From Chryseobacterium piperi (GTDB lineage Bacteria; Bacteroidota; Bacteroidia; Flavobacteriales; Weeksellaceae): a stretch of DNA of 64,000 bases. Below are positions 45,380-54,250 of this stretch, one piece after another. Positions within the stretch are counted from its first letter, which is position 1. Each line of letters starts with the position of its first letter. The notes under the pieces are model-generated. The model ran no database searches and was not told the origin of the DNA. It saw nothing but the letters and a program-made list of their open reading frames with translations. The position numbers were made by a program, and so were the translations under genes. The stretch covers positions 868,001 through 932,000 of the forward strand of contig NZ_CP023049.2 of NCBI RefSeq assembly GCF_002285635.2, in the 5' to 3' direction.

Positions 45380-46327
45380 TTAGAATCTTGCTTTATTCAA
45401 ATCAAGTAAGAAAATATTCAGACTTTGATGAATCGACCATACTGAAGATTGGACTTGGTTGATCATCGAAGAACGAGTATACAAATCTGCTGCTGTATAA
45501 GCCCCTCCTTCACTAAAGACGATAGATTTGGCCGCTTCTTCTTTGCTTCCTTCAAATTGTGCATCTATCCACCATTCTCTCAGATCTTCCAATAAGGATT
45601 TACCCTTGACGGTACCCAGCTTTTTTTCCGACAGCATATACCAAACAAAAGGAGAAAAGTTTTTAGGTTCAGATCCTGTCCAAAAATCATTAAGCAAATT
45701 GGTTTTATGGTAATAATTAACTTTTTTCCCTTTGGCATTCAGGGTCATAAACCCTAATCCGGCTCCAGCAATTCCAGCACCAATAGCTACTCCATTATTA
45801 GCATCATCATTTTTAATCAACACACCAGCTGCTACAGCTGCAGCCCCTATGACAAAAGATGTTGCCCAAATTCTGTTGATGCGTTTGGCATTCAAATTAT
45901 CTACATAATTAATCATCTCGCGGGCCCGGTCTGCCTCACAATTAATTTCTGCAGAAACTGAAGAAAGTTCTGATAATGCGAGGGTTACTTTATTATTGAT
46001 ATCAGCTTTTAATTCTATATACCGGACTTTTGCGGCAATGGTTGTATCTCTCTTTAGCTTTGCCAGCTCCCTTGCTTCTTTTACAGCATCCAAGGCATTT
46101 AATACAAGGATGTCTTTGTCTGAGAAGTAGGGTTTTAATTCAGTATTATTGGCCAACACAGAATCTGAGGATTTATTGATGTGAATGGTAGTGTATTGTG
46201 ATTTTAATAGCGTACTACAGTGGTCGTCTGCTGCTAAGGATTTTACTGTAGAATTAAATCTGTTATTCGTGGCACAAGAACATAATGTAATAGCTAATAG
46301 TAGCCAAAATAATCTATTTTTTTTCAT
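45380..46327 (-). CDS. Lipoprotein of unknown function with glycine-rich hairpin segment
   Basis: 315 residues. Lipobox LCSC puts the lipid on C18. The middle has two hydrophobic, Ala/Gly-rich segments (VIGAAAVAAGVLI and VAIGAGIAGAGLGFM, about 155-195) separated by charged KNDDANNG, like a glycine-zipper hairpin that could insert in a membrane. Helical flanks precede and follow. No enzyme motif. On the minus strand a -7 box TATTTTTG (46392-46399) lies about 65 bases upstream of the ATG. I do not recognise the family. Confidence 0.7.
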   Translation of the reverse strand: MKKNRLFWLLLAITLCSCATNNRFNSTVKSLAADDHCSTLLKSQYTTIHINKSSDSVLANNTELKPYFSDKDILVLNALDAVKEARELAKLKRDTTIAAKVRYIELKADINNKVTLALSELSSVSAEINCEADRAREMINYVDNLNAKRINRIWATSFVIGAAAVAAGVLIKNDDANNGVAIGAGIAGAGLGFMTLNAKGKKVNYYHKTNLLNDFWTGSEPKNFSPFVWYMLSEKKLGTVKGKSLLEDLREWWIDAQFEGSKEEAAKSIVFSEGGAYTAADLYTRSSMINQVQSSVWSIHQSLNIFLLDLNKARF

Positions 46328-46436
46328 TTTCTAGTTTATTAATTTTTAACTCAATTGTTTTTTCATCTATGATTAGAGGGCAAATTAATGGCAAAAATAT
46401 AATATAAAAATTCAAAATCCCAGCTTTTATAAGGGC

Positions 46437-46604
46437 TTATGGTATTTGTAAAAAAGATAAATTATATAACGAATTGGATGTGATAGTTGGGTATGCAGGT
46501 GAGAACCATTTTTCTGACTTTATTTTCTCTGAAAGTAAAGTCGATTCGTTATAGGTAAAATCCACCGGTATGATACGGTATAAACCTTGTCGTTCCCTCA
46601 GCAT
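46437..46604 (-). CDS. Possible 55-residue ORF or gene remnant
   Basis: ATG at 46604 to TAA encodes 55 residues with a protein-like mix (MLRERQGLYRIIPVDFTYNE, later KWFSPAYPTITSN). It stands in a patch with more G and C than the surrounding gap, and the plus strand is also open there. A 10-bp inverted repeat at 46465-46553 overlaps it. No promoter was seen. The rest of the 498-base gap (46328-46825) is AT-rich with no other feature than the terminator at its right end. Confidence 0.25.
   Translation of the reverse strand: MLRERQGLYRIIPVDFTYNESTLLSEKIKSEKWFSPAYPTITSNSLYNLSFLQIP
46465..46553. repeat. Inverted repeat pair, 89-base segment
   Basis: TATAACGAAT (46465-46474) and its exact complement ATTCGTTATA (46544-46553) flank 69 bases. 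It could be a small non-autonomous element or a long hairpin in an RNA. No target duplication was found. Confidence 0.45.
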
Positions 46605-46773
46605 ATCTGAAAATTTTTATTTTTATGAAAATTACGAAAAAAATGAAATGAAAAAAGAAAATAATTTATTGATATTTAATTTATGTGATGTAAATGTGTT
46701 ATAAAATTGCGGTATAGATAATATGATTAATTATTTCGTAAAATGAATGATTTTGTTCTCATGATACCCCATT

Positions 46774-46804
46774 AAAAAAGGGGTTCAACTAGTGAACACC
46801 CTTT
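46774..46804 (-). terminator. Terminator of the fused metal-efflux operon
   Basis: AAAGGG-T-GTTCA pairs with TGAAC-CCC around CTAG on the minus strand, followed by six T. It lies 22 bases past the adaptor stop. Confidence 0.8.
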
Positions 46805-46825
46805 GTAATGATTTTTATAATCTGT

Positions 46826-47977
46826 TTATTCCGTCTTATTTTTAAGCATCATGAGAAGGTCATAAGCTCCTTTCTGGACAATTCTTTTATCATTAAGAAA
46901 ATCTGATTTTAGAATTTCTGTAAACTGATCATCTGAAATACCGGTGATTACAGGAATCATTTTATACTGACGATTTCCCATGTCTTCAAAAATATAATTC
47001 TTATTTTCAAAGGAAACGACCGATTCATTAGGTAAACTCGGGGTAGTTCTTCCTCTGATTTTTACTTCCGCATTAATATACATTCCCCTGATCAGTTCTG
47101 AATTAGAACTACTTAGTTGGGCTACTGCAATTGATGAACCGCCATTTTCGATATTGGGTACCGTGCTTATGATCTTTGCCATGTATTTCCGATCCGGATT
47201 CTGATTGTTGTAAACTTCAATCTGCTGCCCTGTTTTAATGTCGTTGACATCATTCTCAAATACCTTTAATTCTAATAATAAACCGGAAGGATTGATCAGT
47301 TCAAATAAGGTATCGGAAGGATTGATGTATTGTCCGTTGTTGACGAATATTTTACTGACAAAACCGCTAAAAGGAGCATGAATGCTTATTCTACTTCGGA
47401 TATTTCCTGAGTTCAGACCTTGGGCGCTAACTCCTATAATTCTTAATTTTTCTTCCAGTCCTTTTAAAGTTGCATGCAGTGTTGAGTAATCTGCCTGTGC
47501 CGTTTGTAACGTTTTATCACTGCTTGCTTTACTGGTATTAAGGTCTTTCTGGCGATTGAGATTGAGTCTTGCCGATTCAAGCTGGGCTTTGGTAACAAGG
47601 TAGTCTTGCTGGAGCTGGATAAACTGAGGATCTTCTACTACTGCAAGTATCTGTCCTTTACGGAAATGGCTTCCATTGATAACATTAATGGATTTAATAT
47701 GCCCACCCATAATACTGGAAAGAGAGCTGATATGAGACGGGGATATTTCTACCTTTCCATTCAGCCTTACCAGTTTGTCCATATTTTTATTCTGAATAAT
47801 GGCGGTGCTAATTCCTGCAGTTTTTATCTGCTGGCTGGTTAACTGAACGGTATTCTGATCTTTTCCGACCAGTTTTTTGTTTTCATAAACCGTAGTTTCC
47901 GCTTCCTTTTTTCCTGAACATGAAGATACAATAATTGCTGTGGCAAGAATATATGTGGATGTTTTTTTGAAATACAT
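46826..47977 (-). CDS. CusB/CzcB-type RND periplasmic adaptor, lipoprotein
   Basis: 383 residues, lipid-anchored at C20 (IVSSCSGKK). Membrane-fusion protein layout: N-terminal lead VQLTSQQIKTAGI, lipoyl half GGHIKSINVINGSHFRKGQ, alpha hairpin (about 120-185), second lipoyl half RISIHAPFSGFVSKIFVNNGQYI, then barrel and membrane-proximal domains. The QQIKxAGI lead is typical of heavy-metal (HME) adaptors. It is the third gene of the operon, 7 bases after the pump-channel fusion, so adaptor and pump are made together. Confidence 0.92.
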   Translation of the reverse strand: MYFKKTSTYILATAIIVSSCSGKKEAETTVYENKKLVGKDQNTVQLTSQQIKTAGISTAIIQNKNMDKLVRLNGKVEISPSHISSLSSIMGGHIKSINVINGSHFRKGQILAVVEDPQFIQLQQDYLVTKAQLESARLNLNRQKDLNTSKASSDKTLQTAQADYSTLHATLKGLEEKLRIIGVSAQGLNSGNIRSRISIHAPFSGFVSKIFVNNGQYINPSDTLFELINPSGLLLELKVFENDVNDIKTGQQIEVYNNQNPDRKYMAKIISTVPNIENGGSSIAVAQLSSSNSELIRGMYINAEVKIRGRTTPSLPNESVVSFENKNYIFEDMGNRQYKMIPVITGISDDQFTEILKSDFLNDKRIVQKGAYDLLMMLKNKTE

Positions 47978-47984
47978 TGAACGA

Positions 47985-50900
47985 TTATTTTGAAATTAAG
48001 AAATTGAGTTCTGTTCCGATTTGGTTTAGTTTTTCTATATTCTCGATATAGTCTACCTTTATTTTCACGGCCTGGTTGGTTAAGATTACCCAGTTCAGGT
48101 AATCGATTTCTCCGGCTTCCATTTGCTTTTGTGCTGTTTTTAATATCGTTTCCGATTTTGGCAGTTGCTTGTGGTCATAATTTTCAATGATTTTTAACTG
48201 ATTGACATAAGTGCCTACCAATTGTCCATATCTGTTCTTCAATTCAATTTCCTTTCTTTGGTATTCATTTTCAGCAATGGTAACTTTAGCTTTCGTAGCC
48301 TTTGCCAATGCACGCTGACCCTTAGTAAACAGAGGAATTCCTACGCCGATCTGAACCGAACTAAAACGATTGTTATTAATGTTTTTCATGCTCTGATTCG
48401 TATAGCCGATCAGCAGGTCAGGAAGGAGCTTACTTTGCTGCCATTGGGCTTCTGCTTCATTCACTTTAATCTGTTGGTTCAGAAACTGTAATTGGGGATG
48501 TTGTCTGATAAGATCCTCAGAAGCCTGAAGATGTACTCCTAATACAGGTTGTTCTGCAATGGGTTGATAAGGCTGATCGGACTGCAGCAATACCTGGAGC
48601 TGAAGCCTGGCTACATTCAGATCATTTTCCAGAATATTCAATTGTATTGTGGCCTGTTCTCGTTGGATCTCTGCAGTAGATTCTTCTAATATATTAGCTT
48701 CTCCCTTTTTTAAACGTAAGCTTGCTTTATCAGCAAAGTTGTTGTACAGCTGGCTGATGTATTCAAGAACTTTTTTCTTTTCCTGAAGAACAATAATGCG
48801 ATAGAACACCTCCGAAACCTCTTTGGTCAGCTGAGTCTTGGTCAATTGTTGGTTCATTACGCTGGACATCCATTCAGCATCCAGCATTTGTTTTCTTTTA
48901 GAATAAACGGTGGGAAAGCTGAACCGCTGAGATACTGAAATTGAATTATCGGTCTCCTCACCTTGAATCTGACCTAATCCACCCATCACTTCCAATTGAG
49001 GAATATCCAGATAGCTGGCTTTTAGCTTTTCCTGATAGGTTGAAATTAGTTTTGAATTTTTAAAAGTTCCGTTTTGCTGGAATGCTTTATCCAGTGCCTG
49101 ATCATAGGTGATATTCTCCTGTGCGCTTAAGCTTCCGAAAGAAATAAGAAACAGGATGACAGTAAGCTTTTTATAGTTGTTTTTTTTAGAAAATTTCATT
49201 TTATTTTTATTAATGCGTTCAAATAAGACATACAGAATAGGTAATACAAATAAGGTTAAAAGTGTGGCCAGCATTAGGCCTCCGATAACTACAGTAGCCA
49301 AGGGTCTCTGTACTTCGGCTCCTGCTCCATTGCTTAAAGCCATTGGTAAAAACCCTAAAGAAGCCACAAAAGCAGTCATCAAAACCGGACGAAGCCTGAT
49401 TCTGGTTCCCATTAAAACAATTCTGCTGGTATTGGTAATCCCGTTCTTTTTCAACCGATTAAACTCTGATATCAAAACGATTCCGTTAAGTACTGCAACT
49501 CCGAATAATGCGATGAACCCTACTCCGGCACTGATACTGAAAGGCATTCCTCTTAAGGCTAAGAAATAGATTCCTCCTATGGCTGATAATGGAATTGCTG
49601 TATAGATCAGTAAACTATGTTTTACAGAGCCGAAAGCAAAGAACAGTAACAGGAAGATCATGACAAGTGAAATAGGAACGGCAACTCCCAGTCTTGCCTT
49701 TGCTTCATTTAAATTTTCAAAAGCACCACCATAGGAAATGGTATATCCTGAAGGTAATTTTAAATCTTTATCAGCTTTTTGCTGAAGTTCTTCTACAATA
49801 CTCTGTACGTCTCTTCCCCGGACGTTAAATCCTACAACAATTCTTCTTTTGGTATCTTCCCTCTGAATTTGGTTCGGACTGCTTTTCAGCTCTATTGTAG
49901 CCAACTGGTGCAATGGAATCTGTTCTCCTGTTGCAGTAGGTACCAGAAGGTTCTGAATACTGGTGATGTCCTTTTTATGCTCATTATCCATACGGACTAC
50001 CACATCGAACTTTCGTTCCCCTTCATATAAAGCTCCGGCAGTCTGTCCTGCAAAAGCCATATTGATTACTCTGTTAATTTCCATGACAGAGATATTATAA
50101 CGGGAAAGTTCAGCACGGTTATAGCCGATCACCATCTGAGGTGCTCCAACCACGGGTTCAAGATAAAGATCCTGGGCTCCTTTTACCGTATTGATGATAC
50201 CTCCTAGCTTTTTAGCATATATAGCAAGACTGTCCAGATTTTCTCCATATATTTTGCATACAACATCCTGTCTGGCGCCTGTCATCAATTCGTTAAAACG
50301 CATTTGTACAGGAAACTGAAATCCGGTCGTTAATCCTGGAATCACCTGTAAAGCTTTGCTCATCTTTTCCGACAGTTCGGGGAATGATGTTGCTGATGTC
50401 CATTCTTTTTTTGGTTTCAATACGATGATCATATCTCCTGCATCCATAGGCATTGGCTCCGTAGGAATTTCAGCACTTCCGATTTTAGTAACTACTTTTT
50501 GTACTTCCGGAAACTGCTTTAAAAGAATGCTGGCAGCTTGTGTGGTTGCTTTTTTAGTTTCATTGATATTACTTCCCTGGAGAATTCTCATTTCAACGGC
50601 AAAATCCCCCTCTTCGAGTGAAGGAATAAATTCCCCACCCATTCTGGAAAGTGTAAATACAGCTCCTGCAAAAAGGATAAGTACGCTTAAAATAATGGTT
50701 TTCCGATACTTCAATGCTTTCATCAACAACTTTTGATGACCATTTTCAACGCGGGTCATTATTTTATCTGAAATCGTATCTTTTGTTTTCTTCTTTCTAC
50801 TCAGGATAAGAGAGCTCATCATGGGAATATAGGTAAGGGAAAGTAAAAATGCTCCGATCAACGCAAAGGCAACGGTTTGTGCCATGGGTTTAAACATCTT

Positions 50901-52322
50901 TCCTTCAATTCCCTGCAGGGTAAAAATAGGCAGGTAAACGATCAGGATAATGATCTGGCCAAATACGGCACTGTTGACCATTTTCGTTGCAGAGTCCGAA
51001 ACCTGTCCGTCCATTTCTTTTTGGCTTAGTAAATTATCTTTTCCGAAATGCTTTTTATGGGCAAGTTGGTGAAGTACAGCCTCGACAATAATAACGGCAC
51101 CATCTACGATGAGCCCGAAATCCAAAGCTCCAAGGCTCATTAAATTTCCACCTACTCCAAACAGGTTCATCATGATAATTGCGAAAAGCATAGCCAACGG
51201 AATAACGGATGCTACCAAAAGGCCTGCTCTGAAGTTTCCTAAGAAAAGAACAAGGATGAAAACGACAATTAAGGCTCCCTCCATCAGATTGGTTTTCACT
51301 GTACTGATGGTATTGTTAACCATTTTAGCACGATCGAGAAAAGGTTCGATAACGATGCCTTCCGGTAATGTTTCCTGAATTTTTTCGAGCCGTTGTTTGA
51401 TATTTCCAATGACTTCATTAGCGTTCTCACCTTTTAGCATTAAAACAATCGCGCCGGATACTTCCCCCGTATCATTGTAAGTCATAGCGCCATATCTTGT
51501 GGCATATCCGATTTTAACGTTAGCTACATCTTTAATATGAACCGGAATTCCTTCTCTGGTATTGGAGACCTGGATGTTTCCAATATCTTCTGTACTTCCT
51601 AAAAGTCCTTCACTACGGATGAACAATACCGTTTCTTTCTTTTCAATATAGGCTCCTCCGGTATTCTGGTTGTTTTTTTCCAATGCATTGAAAACATCAT
51701 TGATATTAATATCAAATGCCTGGAGCTTATTGGGGTTAATGGCTATTTCATACTGTTTCAGTTTTCCACCGAAACTACTTACATCGGCAACACCTTTGGT
51801 TCCAAGAAGCTGTCTTCGGATTACCCAATCCTGAATGGTTCTGAGCTCGGTTTCATCATAGATGTTTTCGTAGCCTTTTTTAGCCCGAACAACATATTGA
51901 AAGATCTCTCCCAATCCGCTGGAAATAGGACCCAGCTCAGGCTTCCCGATTCCTTCCGGGATGTTTTCCTGTACGATCTGCAAACGTTCCTGTACCTGTT
52001 GGCGGGCCCAGTAAACATCCGTATTGTCATTAAAAACGATGGTAACAAGAGACAGTCCAAAACGGGAAAAACTACGCAGTTCTGTAATTCCGCTGATATT
52101 ACTCGTAGCCTGTTCAATAGGGAATGTAACTAATCGTTCAATATCCGCCGCACCATATGATGGAGCTACAGTGATCACCTGAACCTGATTGTTGGTGATG
52201 TCAGGCTGTGCATCGATAGGTAGTTTTGTTGTTTCATAGATCCCAAGAAGGATCAGCCCTAAAGTAAAAAGGGCAATAATGAGTTTATTCTTTACAGAAA
52301 ACTCAATAATTTTATTTAACAT
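47985..52322 (-). CDS. HME-type RND metal pump fused to a TolC-family outer-membrane channel
   Basis: 1445 residues. Residues 1 to about 1035 are a CzcA/CusA-type heavy-metal RND pump with the HME signature DFGLIVDGAVIIVE in TM4 and the N-terminal LPIDAQPDITNNQVQVIT. From M1042 comes a second module of 404 residues: a signal-peptide-like stretch (KKLTVILFLISFGSLSAQ) and then a TolC/CzcC outer-membrane factor with NITYDQALDKAFQQNG and the two coiled-coil repeats. Pump and channel must end in different membranes, so the chain is probably cut after the internal signal (SAQ), or the second part is started at its own ATG (49199), which follows an A-rich stretch. It may export Cu, Ag, Zn, Co or Ni; selectivity is not readable. 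Confidence 0.92.
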   Translation of the reverse strand: MLNKIIEFSVKNKLIIALFTLGLILLGIYETTKLPIDAQPDITNNQVQVITVAPSYGAADIERLVTFPIEQATSNISGITELRSFSRFGLSLVTIVFNDNTDVYWARQQVQERLQIVQENIPEGIGKPELGPISSGLGEIFQYVVRAKKGYENIYDETELRTIQDWVIRRQLLGTKGVADVSSFGGKLKQYEIAINPNKLQAFDININDVFNALEKNNQNTGGAYIEKKETVLFIRSEGLLGSTEDIGNIQVSNTREGIPVHIKDVANVKIGYATRYGAMTYNDTGEVSGAIVLMLKGENANEVIGNIKQRLEKIQETLPEGIVIEPFLDRAKMVNNTISTVKTNLMEGALIVVFILVLFLGNFRAGLLVASVIPLAMLFAIIMMNLFGVGGNLMSLGALDFGLIVDGAVIIVEAVLHQLAHKKHFGKDNLLSQKEMDGQVSDSATKMVNSAVFGQIIILIVYLPIFTLQGIEGKMFKPMAQTVAFALIGAFLLSLTYIPMMSSLILSRKKKTKDTISDKIMTRVENGHQKLLMKALKYRKTIILSVLILFAGAVFTLSRMGGEFIPSLEEGDFAVEMRILQGSNINETKKATTQAASILLKQFPEVQKVVTKIGSAEIPTEPMPMDAGDMIIVLKPKKEWTSATSFPELSEKMSKALQVIPGLTTGFQFPVQMRFNELMTGARQDVVCKIYGENLDSLAIYAKKLGGIINTVKGAQDLYLEPVVGAPQMVIGYNRAELSRYNISVMEINRVINMAFAGQTAGALYEGERKFDVVVRMDNEHKKDITSIQNLLVPTATGEQIPLHQLATIELKSSPNQIQREDTKRRIVVGFNVRGRDVQSIVEELQQKADKDLKLPSGYTISYGGAFENLNEAKARLGVAVPISLVMIFLLLFFAFGSVKHSLLIYTAIPLSAIGGIYFLALRGMPFSISAGVGFIALFGVAVLNGIVLISEFNRLKKNGITNTSRIVLMGTRIRLRPVLMTAFVASLGFLPMALSNGAGAEVQRPLATVVIGGLMLATLLTLFVLPILYVLFERINKNKMKFSKKNNYKKLTVILFLISFGSLSAQENITYDQALDKAFQQNGTFKNSKLISTYQEKLKASYLDIPQLEVMGGLGQIQGEETDNSISVSQRFSFPTVYSKRKQMLDAEWMSSVMNQQLTKTQLTKEVSEVFYRIIVLQEKKKVLEYISQLYNNFADKASLRLKKGEANILEESTAEIQREQATIQLNILENDLNVARLQLQVLLQSDQPYQPIAEQPVLGVHLQASEDLIRQHPQLQFLNQQIKVNEAEAQWQQSKLLPDLLIGYTNQSMKNINNNRFSSVQIGVGIPLFTKGQRALAKATKAKVTIAENEYQRKEIELKNRYGQLVGTYVNQLKIIENYDHKQLPKSETILKTAQKQMEAGEIDYLNWVILTNQAVKIKVDYIENIEKLNQIGTELNFLISK

Positions 52323-52404
52323 GAAAAAATAATTAATTGATAGATAACAAGGTTTTACTGCTTTAAATGAAATTTTAAAGCATAGTTGTTTTATTTAAAA
52401 TCAA

Positions 52405-52767
52405 TTAAGAAAGGCGCGGTGGCTGGAAAATCCTGGAAAGGTAAAGGCTGGAAAAGTCTTTTTCCTGATAAATACTATTTTTTTGAGGAATATGAATTTC
52501 CTTTATAGCTTCAATTTGAAAAATGGTTTCCGGAAGCTGAGCATATACCATCAGTACGATCGGAGGATTAATGAATGGCAATTTCTGATCGGTATCCCAG
52601 TCGTGGTCTTTCTTATGGTTGTCATAATGCTCTACCAGAAATTCTACACAATTACCATCGTATTCCATAAGATGTTCTATAAAGACCGGAGCCTTTAGTA
52701 CTTCCGCCATATTGGTGGTGGCAAGCACGTAAATCATAGAACAAAATATAGAAATCAACTTCAGCAT
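52405..52767 (-). CDS. Small exported protein leading the metal-efflux operon
   Basis: 120 residues from the ATG at 52767 with a hydrophobic N-terminus (MLKLISIFCSMIYVL) that should export it. The mature part is hydrophilic with HYDNHKKDHDWDTDQ, rich in His and Asp, then INPPIVLMVYAQLPE. Small His/Asp-rich periplasmic proteins are common first genes of Bacteroidota metal-efflux operons and may bind the metal before efflux (inference). An 82-base gap separates it from the pump gene on the same strand. I cannot name the family. Confidence 0.65.
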   Translation of the reverse strand: MLKLISIFCSMIYVLATTNMAEVLKAPVFIEHLMEYDGNCVEFLVEHYDNHKKDHDWDTDQKLPFINPPIVLMVYAQLPETIFQIEAIKEIHIPQKNSIYQEKDFSSLYLSRIFQPPRLS

Positions 52768-52773
52768 ATAGGG

Positions 52774-52781
52774 CAAAGATA
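52774..52781 (-). promoter_or_regulatory. -7 promoter box TATCTTTG directly before the metal-efflux operon
   Basis: Exact TAnnTTTG match on the minus strand, ending 6 bases before the ATG at 52767. It overlaps an in-frame TTG, arguing for the ATG start and a leaderless or nearly leaderless operon message. Confidence 0.6.
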
Positions 52782-53015
52782 AGCCTTTTTAGCCTTTTTT
52801 ATATGAATCAATTGTTAAAAAATGGTGTATTTATGGATGTTTTACTCTTTTTTAAATGTTTTCATGAATGGTATGGTATTCGTTATGAAGTCTTTACGAT
52901 CATTTATTTTTGATGAAAACAAAAGTTACTTGTTGTAAGTTTCATGGCTTTGAGAAAATGGTAATCAGAGGTTTAACTGTTAAAAAATAATATATTGTAA
53001 ATTATTAATAGTAAG

Positions 53016-53872
53016 AGCCTGTTTAAAAAAGTAATAATAAAAATAGTAAGGGTTAAAAGTTGCATAAAAATTGTCATTTTAGAGTTGCAAAAGAAAAAAA
53101 CATCAATGTATCCAACAGACTTAACCCAAACTCAGTGGCAATTTATAAAAAAAGCATTAGATTTTGATGACAGAAAACGAAAATATGATTTGGTTGTCAT
53201 TTGGAATGCTATCAGTTATTTAGTAAAAACAGGCTGTCAATGGAGACTTTTACCTCATGATTTTCCCAAATGGCAATTGGTTTATTACTATTATTCAAAA
53301 TGGTCAAATCTGGAGATTTTCGATTTATTATTATCAAAATTGAGAGAGGAAGTACGACGAAACAGGGGTCAGAAAGCGCAGGCAAGTTTAGGAATTATTG
53401 ACAGTCAAAGTGTTCGTTGGGGAAATAACCGTTCACTCAATGGCTTTGACGGAGGTAAAAAAATAAAAGGAATCAAGAGACACGTTGTGGTAGACAAAAA
53501 TGGTTTTTTGTTAGCCGTAATGGTAAGTGTAGCCAATGTTCATGACAGTAAGGCTGCATTGTTACTGATCAAAACACTGCGATATTTACTAATTCCGCTT
53601 CAGGTAATCCTGGCGGACGGAGGTTATAGAGGAGAGATTATTGAGGAAATAAGAATTAAGTTTAATTATATCATTCAGATCGTAATGCGGAGTGACAAAA
53701 AAGTAAAAGGGTTTGAGCCAATTCATAAACGATGGATTATAGAGCGTACATTTGCTTGGTTTGATAACGATAGAAGATTATGCAGAAATTATGAACTCTT
53801 AATGGAATCCTCTGAAAACATGGTCAAATTATCCGCCATAAAATTATTACTGAATAAAATTTAAACAGACTC
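53016..53872 (+). mobile_element. Complete IS5-family insertion sequence
   Basis: 857 bases bounded by 13-bp inverted repeats GAGCCTGTTTAAA (53016-53028) and TTTAAACAGACTC (53860-53872), which differ at one position. A 3-base target duplication TAA flanks it (53013-53015 and 53873-53875). One transposase gene fills it; its stop codon lies inside the right repeat. The short repeats, TAA duplication and single ORF fit the IS427/IS1031-type groups of IS5. Intact, so possibly still mobile. It lies 250 bases upstream of the metal-efflux operon start. Confidence 0.9.
53106..53864 (+). CDS. IS5-family transposase
   Basis: 252 residues from the ATG at 53106; an in-frame TTG 21 bases upstream is less likely. 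An IS4/5-type N-terminal domain (MYPTDLTQTQWQFIKKAL, then NAISYLVKTGCQWRLLPHDFP) is followed by the DDE catalytic core with D99 (GIIDSQSV), D171 (ILADGGYRG) and E213 (IIERTFAWF) and the R/F-rich YREK-like end. No frameshift or stop is seen, so it should be active. It catalyses cut-and-paste of its own element. Confidence 0.93.
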   Translation: MYPTDLTQTQWQFIKKALDFDDRKRKYDLVVIWNAISYLVKTGCQWRLLPHDFPKWQLVYYYYSKWSNLEIFDLLLSKLREEVRRNRGQKAQASLGIIDSQSVRWGNNRSLNGFDGGKKIKGIKRHVVVDKNGFLLAVMVSVANVHDSKAALLLIKTLRYLLIPLQVILADGGYRGEIIEEIRIKFNYIIQIVMRSDKKVKGFEPIHKRWIIERTFAWFDNDRRLCRNYELLMESSENMVKLSAIKLLLNKI

Positions 53873-53956
53873 TAAGATATTTATCAATTTCCCAGTATTT
53901 TTATAAATTAGTAAGATAAAAACACAACTAAATTATTTCAAAAATTGTTTTATTCA

Positions 53957-54250
53957 ATGATAAATGGAGAAGATTTTACAGGAATGTCGATAGATTTATT
54001 AAAGAGAAAACTCATCTCCCGGTATGTATATATCATGTTTCTTGTTTTGGCAATTTATGTACTTATTTTCTATTTTGTTTTAAATATGAATCTTCTGGCC
54101 GGTTGTACTCTTATTTATCTTGGATTAGCTTTATATACTTGGTTGCTCATACGCGAAAAATATAATATAAAAACGCTGGTTCATATTCACTTAATTTCGG
54201 CACCTTTGTTTGCTGCATTTATTATGCTGGCATTCCTGCAGGAACATTGA
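53957..54250 (+). CDS. Small membrane protein, possibly truncated
   Basis: 97 residues from the ATG at 53957 (a TTG 12 bases upstream is less likely). Three hydrophobic segments (IMFLVLAIYVLIFYFVL, LAGCTLIYLGLALYTWLLI, SAPLFAAFIMLAFL). It ends abruptly inside the convergent surface-protein gene, with which its last 29 bases overlap. It resembles the membrane lead of a larger sensor protein, such as a histidine kinase, whose C-terminal part is missing (inference). It lies 80 bases after the insertion sequence. Confidence 0.55.
   Translation: MINGEDFTGMSIDLLKRKLISRYVYIMFLVLAIYVLIFYFVLNMNLLAGCTLIYLGLALYTWLLIREKYNIKTLVHIHLISAPLFAAFIMLAFLQEH

Noticed and set aside
49177..49569. 130-codon plus-strand frame over the pump-channel joint
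   Set aside because: Pure antisense shadow; the sense strand carries clear RND and TolC motifs through the same bases.
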